Of a stretch of DNA of 42,579 nucleotides, positions 6,944 through 15,048 are shown in pieces (the stretch's first letter is position 1; each line of letters begins with the position of its first letter). The translations under genes and the position numbers were made by a program. Origin of the DNA: Pantoea sp. BAV 3049. GTDB lineage: Bacteria; Pseudomonadota; Gammaproteobacteria; Enterobacterales; Enterobacteriaceae. The notes under the pieces are model-generated. The model was given only the letters and a program-made list of their open reading frames with translations, made no database searches and was not told where the DNA came from. The DNA lies in NCBI RefSeq assembly GCF_009765445.1, contig NZ_WHOY01000031.1, forward strand, positions 2,387,372 to 2,429,950. Direction: 5' to 3'.

Positions 6944-7455
6944 TTTTACTCTCTTAACCGATAGAATGAAATAGTACAATTTGTACCGGTACAGTCTGTC
7001 CCCATGACAAAGTAAACCAAACCTTTAAACTACCCCCTATTGAGTACAGCAAGGAGCGATTGCGATTTCCATATCGATGCGGCGCTCAGGCAGGCCGCCA
7101 GTCGCTACCTGAAGGAACGATGTACTGGCAGTATCGATCGACGTCAACGATCGATAACAGTAGATTGAACAGTTTTATGGATTGGACTCAAAGGAAGATA
7201 ACCACAATAATCATGTTGTTTATCTTTACTCATATGCTGGAAGATATTTTGTGTTTCCCTTTATGGGGATAACGCGGGGCATTAGCTATGACATAGATTT
7301 AATGTGGGATAAGTGAATAAATTGAATTTCCCCCACACACGCTCTTTAAAAACACATTAGCGGTAATCGCAAAGGCCATGCGTAAGGGGGATTATACATT
7401 TGGCTGCGTATGAAAGACGTACCGCGCCCAATAAGGGTAACATTTCATTTTTCTT
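6944..7455 (+). other. Regulatory stretch between the LuxR and XRE genes, including leader copy A
   Basis: No supported gene. There is an inverted repeat TATCGATCG / CGATCGATA with a 7-base spacer (7132-7156). A leader-like segment follows with GCTCTTTAA (7341-7349, boxA-like) and GACGTACCGCGCC (7416-7428), both repeated at 7973 and 8076. A short hydrophobic frame at 7177-7272 lacks a ribosome binding site. Confidence 0.5.
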
Positions 7456-7854
7456 TCATCTATGCGTCTTGGTAAAGCGACCAGACAGCTCACTGATATC
7501 TTTAATCACCTTTATGGCGAGTTCAAGCTCTGCTTTAACAGAATCAAGTTTACGTACTGCATCGAAATCTGAATTTTTATCAGGATCATTTCGATTTTGA
7601 TAGAGCTTTACTATTAAGAAAGCCACATCATCTTCTTCTGTATAAAAATAAGGCACTGGATATCTTAGGGCCTTCGCAATCCTTACCACCAGATTGTACG
7701 GTGGCTGAGAACGCCCCACCTCATAACTAGAAATTAAGGAACTGGGATTTTTTCCTTCAACACCAACAATAGATGACAACTCTGCTTGTGTTAGACCACT
7801 GCTTTCACGAGCTTCTTTCAGTCTCTTAGGCACCATTTTTAATCTGTTCCACAA
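7456..7854 (-). CDS. XRE-family transcriptional regulator
   Basis: 132 aa. The HTH at about residues 10-65 reads RLKEARESSGLTQAELSSIV then SLISSYEVGRSQPPYNLVVR, a classic Cro/CI domain. It is followed by a helical dimerisation-type tail. The best start is TTG at 7854, preceded by AGGAAGG at 6-7 bases; the first ATG (7836) has no binding site. The gene is flanked by the two related leader segments and points away from the transfer operon. Control of the transfer promoter is inferred from position. Confidence 0.8.
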   Translation of the reverse strand: MWNRLKMVPKRLKEARESSGLTQAELSSIVGVEGKNPSSLISSYEVGRSQPPYNLVVRIAKALRYPVPYFYTEEDDVAFLIVKLYQNRNDPDKNSDFDAVRKLDSVKAELELAIKVIKDISELSGRFTKTHR

Positions 7855-7898
7855 GTATTTCCTTCCTGCAAGGCTACAAGGCGAAGCGCCCCCACTGA

Positions 7899-7929
7899 TC
7901 CACAATAAATGGATTATTGAATTTGTGGA
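7899..7929. promoter_or_regulatory. Possible operator between the XRE gene and the transfer operon
   Basis: Inverted repeat TCCACAA / TTGTGGA separated by 17 bases, just upstream of the XRE start. It is placed where an autoregulator would bind both divergent promoters. Confidence 0.5.
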
Positions 7930-8219
7930 CTAACGAGTATATGATTCATCCACACCAACACTAGGGTGTTTTGCTCTTTAAGAAAACAGAAGCGGTCATT
8001 GCCGGAGGCTCATACATAAGGAGGAACCCGGACACTGGCATAAGGGGCCTGACCTCAAACAGGCAACGTGAGAGCGACGTACCGCGCCTGTAAACAGGTA
8101 ACAAACTCAACTTCTAATATTCATCCCCTTTTATCGTTAAGCCGACTGCCCCTCATGCAATCCCCTTTGCAGCTGCGCGTCCGCGCACAGTCGGCTTAAT
8201 CATGAATGGAGAGTTAGCA
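7930..8219 (+). promoter_or_regulatory. Leader of the transfer operon, copy B, with boxA-like site and long inverted repeat
   Basis: GCTCTTTAA at 7973-7981 and GACGTACCGCGCC at 8076-8088 repeat the copy-A elements. Between them lie small CCTG/CAGG hairpins. At 8137-8148 and 8188-8199 there is a perfect 12-bp inverted repeat, TTAAGCCGACTG / CAGTCGGCTTAA, enclosing a second hairpin TGCGCG-TC-CGCGCA (8174-8187). It ends just before the first gene. This looks like a long structured mRNA leader. An antitermination role is inference. Confidence 0.55.
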
Positions 8220-8516
8220 ATGACCATGCGTAAGGTTCGTGAAAAACAATGTAAGAAAAGGCTGGCTACCGTTTCGCGTCTTTCCAGAAAGCGCGTGGAT
8301 CGTGTTGGTTCCGCCATCAAAGCTAACTGGACAATGAGGGAAGAACCTGATTTTGTCCGGGAACTTCGAGAAGAAAGGCAATGTATTCGCGCGGAGATAA
8401 CGACAATCACAATTCATGCATTGGGTTTAAGAGATACCGATGCATCCCTGATGATTAATGAACGCCGAAAACGCCTTAAGGCAATTGATAAAAAACTACC
8501 AGACCGATGGAAATGA
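8220..8516 (+). CDS. Small basic protein, first gene of the transfer operon
   Basis: 98 aa, very basic (MTMRKVREKQCKKRLATVSR, later RELREERQCIRAEITTITIH). The ATG at 8220 has GGAGAG 6 bases before it and is preferred over an ATG 18 bases earlier. The segments are helical with no family I recognise. It could be a nucleic-acid-binding regulator, judged only from charge and its place directly after the structured leader. Confidence 0.65.
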   Translation: MTMRKVREKQCKKRLATVSRLSRKRVDRVGSAIKANWTMREEPDFVRELREERQCIRAEITTITIHALGLRDTDASLMINERRKRLKAIDKKLPDRWK

Positions 8517-8517
8517 A

Positions 8518-8802
8518 ATGTATACCGAAAAAACTGACATAAAATCCCTGACAGAATACGTCATGAGAAAACACAAACCAAAGCAAGTTATCACAACACC
8601 CGATAATGGAATTAATCCACGTGATAATAACACTCACCTCATTTATGAAATAGGCGGAGACAGCAATACAAGAGTACTGACTCGTGTCGGAGAGGCCAGG
8701 CAAAACGGTAACGACGGCGATTTTATTATGTGTATTTACCCTCAGTATTCTGTTTCTGGTGAATTGGTGTTAGTTAAGAAATCCCAAAACACCAGGAGCT
8801 AA
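8518..8802 (+). CDS. Unknown small protein preceding virB6
   Basis: 94 aa starting MYTEKTDIKSLTEYVMRKHK. The ATG at 8518 begins one base after the previous stop, so it is probably coupled. It has a beta-rich C-terminal half (FIMCIYPQYSVSGELVLVKK), no signal peptide and no membrane segment. It ends 2 bases before the virB6 start. Function unknown; its position suggests a transfer role. Confidence 0.65.
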   Translation: MYTEKTDIKSLTEYVMRKHKPKQVITTPDNGINPRDNNTHLIYEIGGDSNTRVLTRVGEARQNGNDGDFIMCIYPQYSVSGELVLVKKSQNTRS

Positions 8803-8804
8803 CA

Positions 8805-9806
8805 ATGAATATAGTCTCAACATTTGTAACACATATTACGACATTGGTTGAATCAGGGGTGGCAAGTAATGCAGCAAAAATAGCGCAAGCTATATCACCC
8901 GTTTTTATTGTCGCAATAGGGGTCTACGTCGCCATCAAGATATTTCAGATATCATTTTCACCAAACAGCGACTTAATAATGAAGGAGATTATTGTAACTA
9001 TCGTACAACTTTCTGCTGTATCAGTGTTTACCTATTCCGCACCTTATTACAGCCAGTATGTCATTCCATTTGTTATGCATTCAGGGCAAGATATATCAAA
9101 TGCATTAACTGGCAATAGTGACACAGCTAATAGTGTTGATAATCTATGGCAGTCCTTAAGTTCCACTATGGATTCATTCATTACTTTAAGAACAGACCAG
9201 TTGTCATGGGATGATCTCGGAGGATATATCGGAGCATACTTAATTTATCTTGTGGGTTACGGTAGTGGGATTATCTTAATTTACTACTCAACAATATTCC
9301 TTACGGTATCAACCTTCATGGTTGGGATATTGTTATCAGTTGGCATTCTTTTCATATGCTTCTCCGTGTTTCCCACAACGAGAGCGATGTTTACCTCATG
9401 GTGTGGTAGTTGTTTGAACTATATATTGCTAAATGTATTTTACACAATATCATTTTCTTTTGTAATTGATCTAATAAAAGAAAATGCGATTTCAGATGCA
9501 TCAAATTCTTCACTCTTCGCAGTCATAACACTATTACTCATTACCGCCATTTCTGTTTTCCTTATTGAGCAAATTGGTACGCTTTGTTCATCCCTAACAG
9601 GTGGAGTTGGCATTAACGGTTTAACGGCAGCGGCCAGCGGAATCGGCGGGAAAGCGCTTGGTGTGGCAGCAAAAGCTTCTGGACTCCGGGCATTCATGGG
9701 AGGCTTTGGTAGCAAAATGGGTAATCCGGCAAGGCAAGCAGGACGAAATATGGCATCTCGCATTCAGCAAATGGCGTCCAGAGGACAGAAAATCAAAGGA
9801 GGTTAA
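8805..9806 (+). CDS. virB6: VirB6/TrbL-like inner-membrane channel protein
   Basis: 333 aa with at least six hydrophobic segments (for example ISPVFIVAIGVYVAIKIFQI, IIVTIVQLSAVSVFTYSAPY, GILLSVGILFICFSVFPTTR, LLLITAISVFLIEQIG) and the conserved Trp-containing loop region before them. The tail from about residue 270 is Gly/Ala-rich and basic (GGKALGVAAKASGLRAFMGG), as in TrbL/VirB6. It forms part of the inner-membrane translocation complex. It is unusual in lying before virB5. AGGAGCTAACA precedes the ATG. Confidence 0.88.
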   Translation: MNIVSTFVTHITTLVESGVASNAAKIAQAISPVFIVAIGVYVAIKIFQISFSPNSDLIMKEIIVTIVQLSAVSVFTYSAPYYSQYVIPFVMHSGQDISNALTGNSDTANSVDNLWQSLSSTMDSFITLRTDQLSWDDLGGYIGAYLIYLVGYGSGIILIYYSTIFLTVSTFMVGILLSVGILFICFSVFPTTRAMFTSWCGSCLNYILLNVFYTISFSFVIDLIKENAISDASNSSLFAVITLLLITAISVFLIEQIGTLCSSLTGGVGINGLTAAASGIGGKALGVAAKASGLRAFMGGFGSKMGNPARQAGRNMASRIQQMASRGQKIKGG

Positions 9807-9807
9807 T

Positions 9808-10467
9808 GTGAAAAAAATAATTGTATCAGGACTCATACTGGCGACGTTCTGCGCCAGTCCGGTTTATGCCATTATTCCGGTGACGGATGCGGCATCTATT
9901 GCCAAAACCGTACAGGAAGGGCTAACCCGCGCAAAAGAAGCCGCCTCGAATCTTGAGCAACTGAAACGACAGTATGACCAGATAAAACAGCAGTACGAAC
10001 AGGAGGTTCAATATGCCAAAGACCAGAAAGCCAGGCTGGAAGGTTTCACCGATTTCAGGGGAGGGTTTGATACGGCATCCAGCTACCTTAAAGATTCTCT
10101 CTCTGACGTCACCAGCAGCTCCAAAACTGACCTGAGCGGACTGCGTAACGAATACGGCCTGACCAGTACCGACAGCACAGCACAGGCGCGTTACGATGGC
10201 ATACTCCAGAAGATTAAGTTTTACGACAGCTTCAATACACAGATACGCCAGCGCGCCGACAGACTGACTTCCCTGCAAAAGTCATTTTCTGAGGCGACCA
10301 CTCCACAGAAAAAGACGGATGTAGCGAATCAGCTAAGTGCAGAGCAAATGACGATGGACATGCAGATAAAACAGTACGATATTGCTGAAAGGCAAATGGA
10401 AGCCACAGAAAAAGCCTCATATGAGAAACGCAGGCATGATATTATGCGCGAAATGTTCAAACACTAA
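9808..10467 (+). CDS. virB5: VirB5-like minor pilus protein
   Basis: 219 aa. The signal peptide MKKIIVSGLILATFCASPVY ends around A22. The rest is long amphipathic helices (SNLEQLKRQYDQIKQQYEQE), as in TraC of pKM101. The start is GTG at 9808 with AAAGGAGG five bases upstream, one base after the virB6 stop. It sits at the pilus tip and helps recipient contact. The last residues, IMREMFKH, closely resemble the end of the neighbouring Eex lipoprotein. Confidence 0.9.
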   Translation: MKKIIVSGLILATFCASPVYAIIPVTDAASIAKTVQEGLTRAKEAASNLEQLKRQYDQIKQQYEQEVQYAKDQKARLEGFTDFRGGFDTASSYLKDSLSDVTSSSKTDLSGLRNEYGLTSTDSTAQARYDGILQKIKFYDSFNTQIRQRADRLTSLQKSFSEATTPQKKTDVANQLSAEQMTMDMQIKQYDIAERQMEATEKASYEKRRHDIMREMFKH

Positions 10468-10478
10468 AGGTAATTTAG

Positions 10479-10697
10479 ATGAAGAAAATGTTTTTATGCA
10501 TTATGCTGATTGGTCTATCTGGCTGTAATGATAAAGTATATGACACATCATACTATTCTTCCCACATGGACGAAGCAAAAAAGGTTTCCGAAAAATGCAA
10601 AAATGGGGAAATCACTGATGACAACTGCAAGAATGCAAACGCAGCCTTATATAAAGAAAAAAGGAAGCAAATTATGTCTGAAATGTTCAGGCATTAA
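10479..10697 (+). CDS. eex: EexN-like entry-exclusion lipoprotein
   Basis: 72 aa. The lipobox LSGC (Cys16) follows a short hydrophobic leader, so it should be a lipoprotein. The mature part (YYSSHMDEAKKVSEKCKNGE, DDNCKNANAAL) matches the EexN pattern, with two conserved cysteines that may form a disulfide. In pKM101 the protein in this place prevents entry of a related plasmid. It ends in IMSEMFRH, near-identical to the VirB5 end. An intrinsic terminator follows. Confidence 0.8.
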   Translation: MKKMFLCIMLIGLSGCNDKVYDTSYYSSHMDEAKKVSEKCKNGEITDDNCKNANAALYKEKRKQIMSEMFRH

Positions 10698-10733
10698 AAC
10701 TACTCAGTAAGAACAAGCTTACATAATCTGCAA

Positions 10734-10764
10734 AAAAGAGCGTCGCTAAAGCTAACGCTCTTTT
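10734..10764 (+). terminator. Intrinsic terminator inside the transfer cluster
   Basis: Perfect 10-bp stem AAAAGAGCGT (10734-10743) / ACGCTCTTTT (10755-10764) with an 11-base loop; the U-run is part of the right arm. It separates virB6-virB5-eex from virB1 onward. Confidence 0.85.
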
Positions 10765-10796
10765 AAACTTTTAACCCCGTCAATCGGAAAAATGCA

Positions 10797-11372
10797 ATGG
10801 TTTTATCAGCCAGTGCATTAGCCTTGCTGTTTCTCCAGTGCGCCCCCTCCGTTTCACCTGACACACTCAACCCTCTTATTCAAACTGAATCAGGTGGAAA
10901 CCCTTACGCCGTTGCTAATGTGACGGGTAAAACCAGCCGATTCTTTAGCGATAAAGATTCAGCCATTATGTATGTCGATAAACTGGCAAAAGAGGGTAAG
11001 AACTACAGCGCAGGGTTAATGCAAATCAACAGTGCCAATTTCAGCGCGTATCACATTGACAATCGTTCTGTCTTTGATCCATGCATAAACATTAAAACAG
11101 GAGCGAAAATCCTGTCAGAAAACTACCATAAACAAAAGGAGAGTGACGAACAGAAGAACCTGAGACAATCTTTATCTCTTTATTATTCTGGCAATACAAA
11201 AACCGGATTTAAAAAAGAAAAAAACTTTAACAACACAAGTTATGTTGAGCGCGTCGAAAAAAAAGCTTATGACGTTCCCGCATTAAGACCATCCAGCACA
11301 CACGCGGCTGAAACAAAACCTAATTCCCTTACTACTGAGTCATGGGATGTTTTCGGAGACTTTAATAAATGA
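10797..11372 (+). CDS. virB1: VirB1-like lytic transglycosylase
   Basis: 191 aa. Hydrophobic leader MVLSASALALLFLQCAPS, then the SLT domain with the catalytic glutamate in LIQTESGGNPYAV, followed by SAGLMQINSANF and IKTGAKILSENYHK. It cleaves peptidoglycan so the secretion channel can pass. The tail after about residue 150 is low-complexity linker. It is the first gene after the internal terminator, so a promoter is expected in 10765-10796. It overlaps virB2 by 4 bases. Confidence 0.9.
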   Translation: MVLSASALALLFLQCAPSVSPDTLNPLIQTESGGNPYAVANVTGKTSRFFSDKDSAIMYVDKLAKEGKNYSAGLMQINSANFSAYHIDNRSVFDPCINIKTGAKILSENYHKQKESDEQKNLRQSLSLYYSGNTKTGFKKEKNFNNTSYVERVEKKAYDVPALRPSSTHAAETKPNSLTTESWDVFGDFNK

Positions 11373-11668
11373 TGAAAGAAATGAACCCCTATAAAAATAT
11401 TTTTATCGTTGGTGTTATGGCTGTTTTATTTTCCGCTAACGCTTTTGCCGGTGGTGGATTATCCGCTGGCTCTACTGCCTTGCAGACATTCCTGACGTGG
11501 TTATTTGGTATCGTATGTACAGCGTCCTCCATCCATTTTATCTATGTATTAATCATGATCAAGGTGGGTACAAAAGGATGGGGAGAGGCGCTTATCTCTC
11601 TTGGTGGTGCAGCCATTGCCGGTGCTGCACTTGTCGCAACCCAATGGGCACAGGCAATTTTCCAGTAA
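11369..11668 (+). CDS. virB2: VirB2-like major pilin
   Basis: 99 aa. Signal peptide ending ANAFA-GGG, then two hydrophobic helices (LTWLFGIVCTASSIHFIYVL and ISLGGAAIAGAALVATQWAQ) with a short basic loop, the standard propilin layout. The ATG at 11369 overlaps the virB1 stop; ATGs at 11372 and 11381 are alternatives. The mature product would be about 70-75 residues and polymerises into the conjugative pilus. Confidence 0.88.
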   Translation: MMKEMNPYKNIFIVGVMAVLFSANAFAGGGLSAGSTALQTFLTWLFGIVCTASSIHFIYVLIMIKVGTKGWGEALISLGGAAIAGAALVATQWAQAIFQ

Positions 11669-11711
11669 ATCATACGGAGGGGTTCGCCCCTCCATTTATT
11701 AAGGAGGCAGT

Positions 11712-12032
11712 ATGGAAAATCTACCGGATGAATCCAGCGCATATATCACTTATAACGGCCTTAACCGCCCGGCCATGCTGTGGGGGGTACCTCTGATTAT
11801 TTTTTTCTGTGGGTTGGTTTCTATCGTGGCTTTCGGTATACCAGGAATTTTTTACCTCGGCCTGAAAGGTGTAATTATCCCGTCAATAATATTTCTTTTT
11901 TTGTTTGCAATTCGGGTTGTCTGTGAAATTGACCCAAACGCCATAACGCTCATTGCGTTTAAGATTCGGGGATTTCTGTTAAAGCTAAAACATAAAAATG
12001 GTGTTATTCGCTTTTCATCGATTCGATCATGA
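11712..12032 (+). CDS. virB3: VirB3-like inner-membrane protein
   Basis: 106 aa. NGLNRPAMLWGVPLIIFFCG opens the protein, followed by a second hydrophobic segment (KGVIIPSIIFLFLFAIRVVC) and the DPNAITLIAFKIRG motif typical of VirB3/TraA. It works with VirB4 in pilus assembly. AAGGAGGCAGT precedes the ATG. Its stop overlaps the next ATG as ATGA. Confidence 0.9.
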   Translation: MENLPDESSAYITYNGLNRPAMLWGVPLIIFFCGLVSIVAFGIPGIFYLGLKGVIIPSIIFLFLFAIRVVCEIDPNAITLIAFKIRGFLLKLKHKNGVIRFSSIRS

Positions 12033-12391
12033 ATACAAAATATGGAACGCACGTTATGAACGTCATACCCCTCAAACCAGAGAGTAAAGATTTAAAGAAA
12101 AAACTTAAAGCACTAAACAAAATAGCCTTTTCAGTAGATGCCGCCGAACGGAGGTTACCTTCCCCACGAGCGATGCTTGCTGCACTGGAAGCCACTGGAT
12201 GGTTAGTTATTTATTCTCTTGCGATCTTTGCAATCAGGCACTCCGTATCTTCAACAACCCAAATGAATTTTGGGGTTGCAATTGTGGCCTGGTTCATACT
12301 GGTCTGGTGCATAGCCTTTGTTGTTGCATATCCGCTCCAGTTCGTGGGAAGAAGAACTGGATACACTCCTATTCCTTTACGAACCAGTTAA
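12029..12391 (+). CDS. Two-helix membrane protein between virB3 and virB4
   Basis: 120 aa. A basic cytoplasmic N-terminus (KPESKDLKKKLKALNKIAFS) is followed by hydrophobic segments at about 58-72 (WLVIYSLAIFAIRHS) and 82-103 (VAIVAWFILVWCIAFVVAYP). It starts with ATGA overlap on virB3. No VirB family normally sits here. Its last 20 or so codons run over a different frame (12318-12497) that looks more protein-like, so the gene may be frameshifted near its 3' end or overlap a second gene. Confidence 0.65.
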   Translation: MNTKYGTHVMNVIPLKPESKDLKKKLKALNKIAFSVDAAERRLPSPRAMLAALEATGWLVIYSLAIFAIRHSVSSTTQMNFGVAIVAWFILVWCIAFVVAYPLQFVGRRTGYTPIPLRTS

Positions 12392-12497
12392 CAAAGAGGC
12401 ATACGTAAAGTTACAGGCTCAATGTGGTGATCGTGCCATCCTCCATTACGAGGACATTGGGGCATGGGCTGTAATAGAAAGGCGACGGGTACTCTAA
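12318..12497 (+). pseudogene. Protein-like +1 frame continuing the membrane-protein gene
   Basis: In the +1 frame relative to the gene at 12029, codons after a TAG at 12312 read SSSWEEELDTLLFLYEPVNK, then EAYVKLQAQCGDRAILHYED and IGAWAVIERRRVL before TAA at 12495. The composition is that of a real soluble domain. The only in-frame starts are three TTG codons at 12318-12326 without a binding site. Either a single-base change split one gene of about 155 codons, a programmed +1 shift joins the two parts, or a separate small gene starts at TTG. Confidence 0.5.
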
Positions 12498-12547
12498 GGG
12501 ATTAAGGGCAAAAAAACACTCAAGTTCTTTAAAAGGTGAATGTAGCT

Positions 12548-14917
12548 ATGAATAAAAAGAACAGCAACACTCAAGTTGCTGAAGCATATCCTGATTATCG
12601 TTTCCATGTATCTGATTCTGTCATTAACACTTCTGATAAAAAGATGCTGGGAACATTATTTATTGATGGCATGGCTTTCGAAAGCGAATCGGACAGCATA
12701 ATTGAAAATGCATTTAATGACCTGAAAACCTACCTTGTAGCAGTAGGAAAAGAGGGGGATATATCGTTATGGTCGCACCTTATAAAAGAAAGAGTGCTGC
12801 TTGATGACGAATACCATTTTAATAACGACTTCCTGAGAAGATTCACAAAAAAATATCTCGCTACTTTTGTAGGAGAGAGATTCTTCAAATGCTCCTACTA
12901 CCTTACATTTGGTCTGCCATATTCAAATGTTAATGCCGGAATTGAACGACTTGAAGACATTCTCGTTCAGGCTGAAAAGTTACTTAAACCGTTTAATGCA
13001 ACAACCTTAGGGGTTGAAGGTGATTACATCAGCGAACCTGCCGACTACTTTTCTCTGCTGCTGAATAAAAGACACAATAAAATACCGTTATCAGGGAATC
13101 CGTTATCAGAATCCATATCGGATTCAGAATGGATATTTGGTAACGATGTTCTGGAATTGCGGAACAATGAAGCAGATAACAAAATTTTCGCTACAAACTA
13201 TGTCGTGAAAGATTTTCCAATACTGACCGTTCCCGGCCAGTGGGATTTTTTGTTAAAGCTGCCGTATGAGTTCATCGTTACACAATCCTTTATCTTTCAG
13301 TCGCCAGGCCGGACTATCAAAGCGATTGATGCACAACTTAATAAGCTCAACTCCACAAATGACGCAGCACTGACACAGATAGAGGAACTTGAGCTTGGAA
13401 AAGAGGTTGTGACAAGTGGTGAAGGGCTATTTGGTTCCTATCACTGCGTTATGACCGTGTTTGGCGATACCCCGGAGGATGCAAGACGTAACGGCGTGAA
13501 GGTATCCGGCGAGTTCATCACAACAGGTAAAGGTTTCCGTTTTATCCGTGCAACCGGGGGGGCAACGCCAGAAGTCTTCTTCAGCCACCTGCCATTATCC
13601 AGGAAGCGTCCGCTGCATACACAACGCACCGTTGCCAATCTGGCTTGCACGTTCTCGATGCACAACTATTCAACGGGGAAAAAGAACGGAAATCCCATTG
13701 GAGACGGAACGGCCATTATGCCCCTGAAGACAGTGGCTGATGGACTCTACTATTACAACACCCATTACTCTGACCCCCTGAAAAACGTCACAGGGAAACC
13801 CATGGCCGGACATTTGCTGCTGCTGGGGGCTTCCGAAACGGGGAAAACAACGTTTGAAGGAACGTCTGCCGGTTTTCTCCAGCGATTTAATCCCTGCATG
13901 TTTGTGGTTGATTTCAACCGAAGCACTGAGCTGTTCGTTCGCGGCTACGGTGGAAGCTATTTCGCCCTGAAAGCCGGGGAATATACCGGGCTTAACCCCT
14001 GGCAGCTTGCTGATGCAGATGATCCAGTCATCGGACAACAGCTAATCGCCTTTCTCCGGGAATGGGTAAAAACGCTCGCATACGATAATCAGGGGAACCC
14101 ACCAACAGATAAGGAGGCAAAAGAGTTAAGCAGGGCAGTCGGCATGATAATGAAGCTGCCACGCGAAACACGACGAACCGGAAAATTGCTTGAATATATC
14201 ACTCCGGCTTCTGACCTGTATGAACGGGTATCAAAATGGTGTGATGATGGAGACTATGCATGGGCGGTGGACTCTCCCAATAATACCTTTGATCCACTGG
14301 ACAAAACGAACCGCAAGGTTGGTTTTGATACCACGGTGATATTGAAGAAAGTGAATGACATGATTCACCCGGCCTGCCAGCCCACGCTTGCCATTCTGTT
14401 TTTCTTTAAAGATTTGATGCAGCGAGACGGCGAACTGATGCTCTCAATTATTGAGGAATTCTGGATGCCGGCAAACTTCCCACTGACGCAGGAGCTGATC
14501 CTTTCCTCACTGAAAGCAGGCCGTATGCGTGGGGAAATGATGTGGCTCACCAGTCAGTCTCCGGAAGATGCCATTAACTGCAAAATATTTGCTGCTCTGG
14601 TTCAGCAAACCACAACGAAGGTATTTTTGCCCAATCCGGATGCGGAGTGGGATGGATACAAAAAGGTTGGTCTGACAGAAAAGGAATTTCGCAAACTTAA
14701 GGCATTGCGAAAAGATTCACGCACCATGCTGGTTAAACAATCCGGTTCGAGTTGCTTTGTCAAAATGGATTTATACGGATTCGATGAATTCTTACCCGTC
14801 ATTTCCGGTACGTCAAAAGGGCTGGCTCTGTTTGACAGAATGAAAGACGAAATGAGCATTAAAAATCCCGACATCTGGATTCCTGAATTTATTAAAAGGG
14901 TCAACAACGATGATTAA
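12548..14917 (+). CDS. virB4: VirB4-like secretion ATPase
   Basis: 789 aa, the usual VirB4 length. Walker A is GASETGKTT near residue 426. Walker B is LSIIEEFWMP near 635, with Glu where Asp is usual. A later segment, KAGRMRGEMMWLTSQSPEDA, holds the conserved TSQ motif. It powers pilus biogenesis and substrate passage at the inner membrane. The ATG at 12548 follows AGGTGA by 8 bases; a GTG at 12536 is an alternative. It overlaps virB7 by 8 bp. Confidence 0.93.
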   Translation: MNKKNSNTQVAEAYPDYRFHVSDSVINTSDKKMLGTLFIDGMAFESESDSIIENAFNDLKTYLVAVGKEGDISLWSHLIKERVLLDDEYHFNNDFLRRFTKKYLATFVGERFFKCSYYLTFGLPYSNVNAGIERLEDILVQAEKLLKPFNATTLGVEGDYISEPADYFSLLLNKRHNKIPLSGNPLSESISDSEWIFGNDVLELRNNEADNKIFATNYVVKDFPILTVPGQWDFLLKLPYEFIVTQSFIFQSPGRTIKAIDAQLNKLNSTNDAALTQIEELELGKEVVTSGEGLFGSYHCVMTVFGDTPEDARRNGVKVSGEFITTGKGFRFIRATGGATPEVFFSHLPLSRKRPLHTQRTVANLACTFSMHNYSTGKKNGNPIGDGTAIMPLKTVADGLYYYNTHYSDPLKNVTGKPMAGHLLLLGASETGKTTFEGTSAGFLQRFNPCMFVVDFNRSTELFVRGYGGSYFALKAGEYTGLNPWQLADADDPVIGQQLIAFLREWVKTLAYDNQGNPPTDKEAKELSRAVGMIMKLPRETRRTGKLLEYITPASDLYERVSKWCDDGDYAWAVDSPNNTFDPLDKTNRKVGFDTTVILKKVNDMIHPACQPTLAILFFFKDLMQRDGELMLSIIEEFWMPANFPLTQELILSSLKAGRMRGEMMWLTSQSPEDAINCKIFAALVQQTTTKVFLPNPDAEWDGYKKVGLTEKEFRKLKALRKDSRTMLVKQSGSSCFVKMDLYGFDEFLPVISGTSKGLALFDRMKDEMSIKNPDIWIPEFIKRVNNDD

Positions 14918-15047
14918 AGCCATAACATTATTAGCCGGAGTTCTGTTTCTTTCGGCATGTTCACACGCACCGGAACCCGCAAAGGCAAAAGGCGGCTGGT
15001 ACGAACTCAACACTACGCAACAGGCTGTAAAGGCGGGGACTTACTGA
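14910..15047 (+). CDS. virB7: VirB7-like lipoprotein
   Basis: 45 aa reading MIKAITLLAGVLFLSACSHA, then EPAKAKGGWYELNTTQQAVK. The lipobox LSAC places the lipidated Cys at residue 17; the short mature peptide is typical of VirB7, which stabilises VirB9 at the outer membrane. It starts inside the end of virB4 and ends one base before virB8. Confidence 0.85.
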   Translation: MIKAITLLAGVLFLSACSHAPEPAKAKGGWYELNTTQQAVKAGTY

Positions 15048-15048
15048 T

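Noticed and set aside
7060..7272. Open frame ending in a hydrophobic stretch (MDWTQRKITTIIMLFIFTHM)
   Set aside because: No ribosome binding site for either start, and it crosses an inverted repeat. It does not resemble Hok or other small toxins I know.
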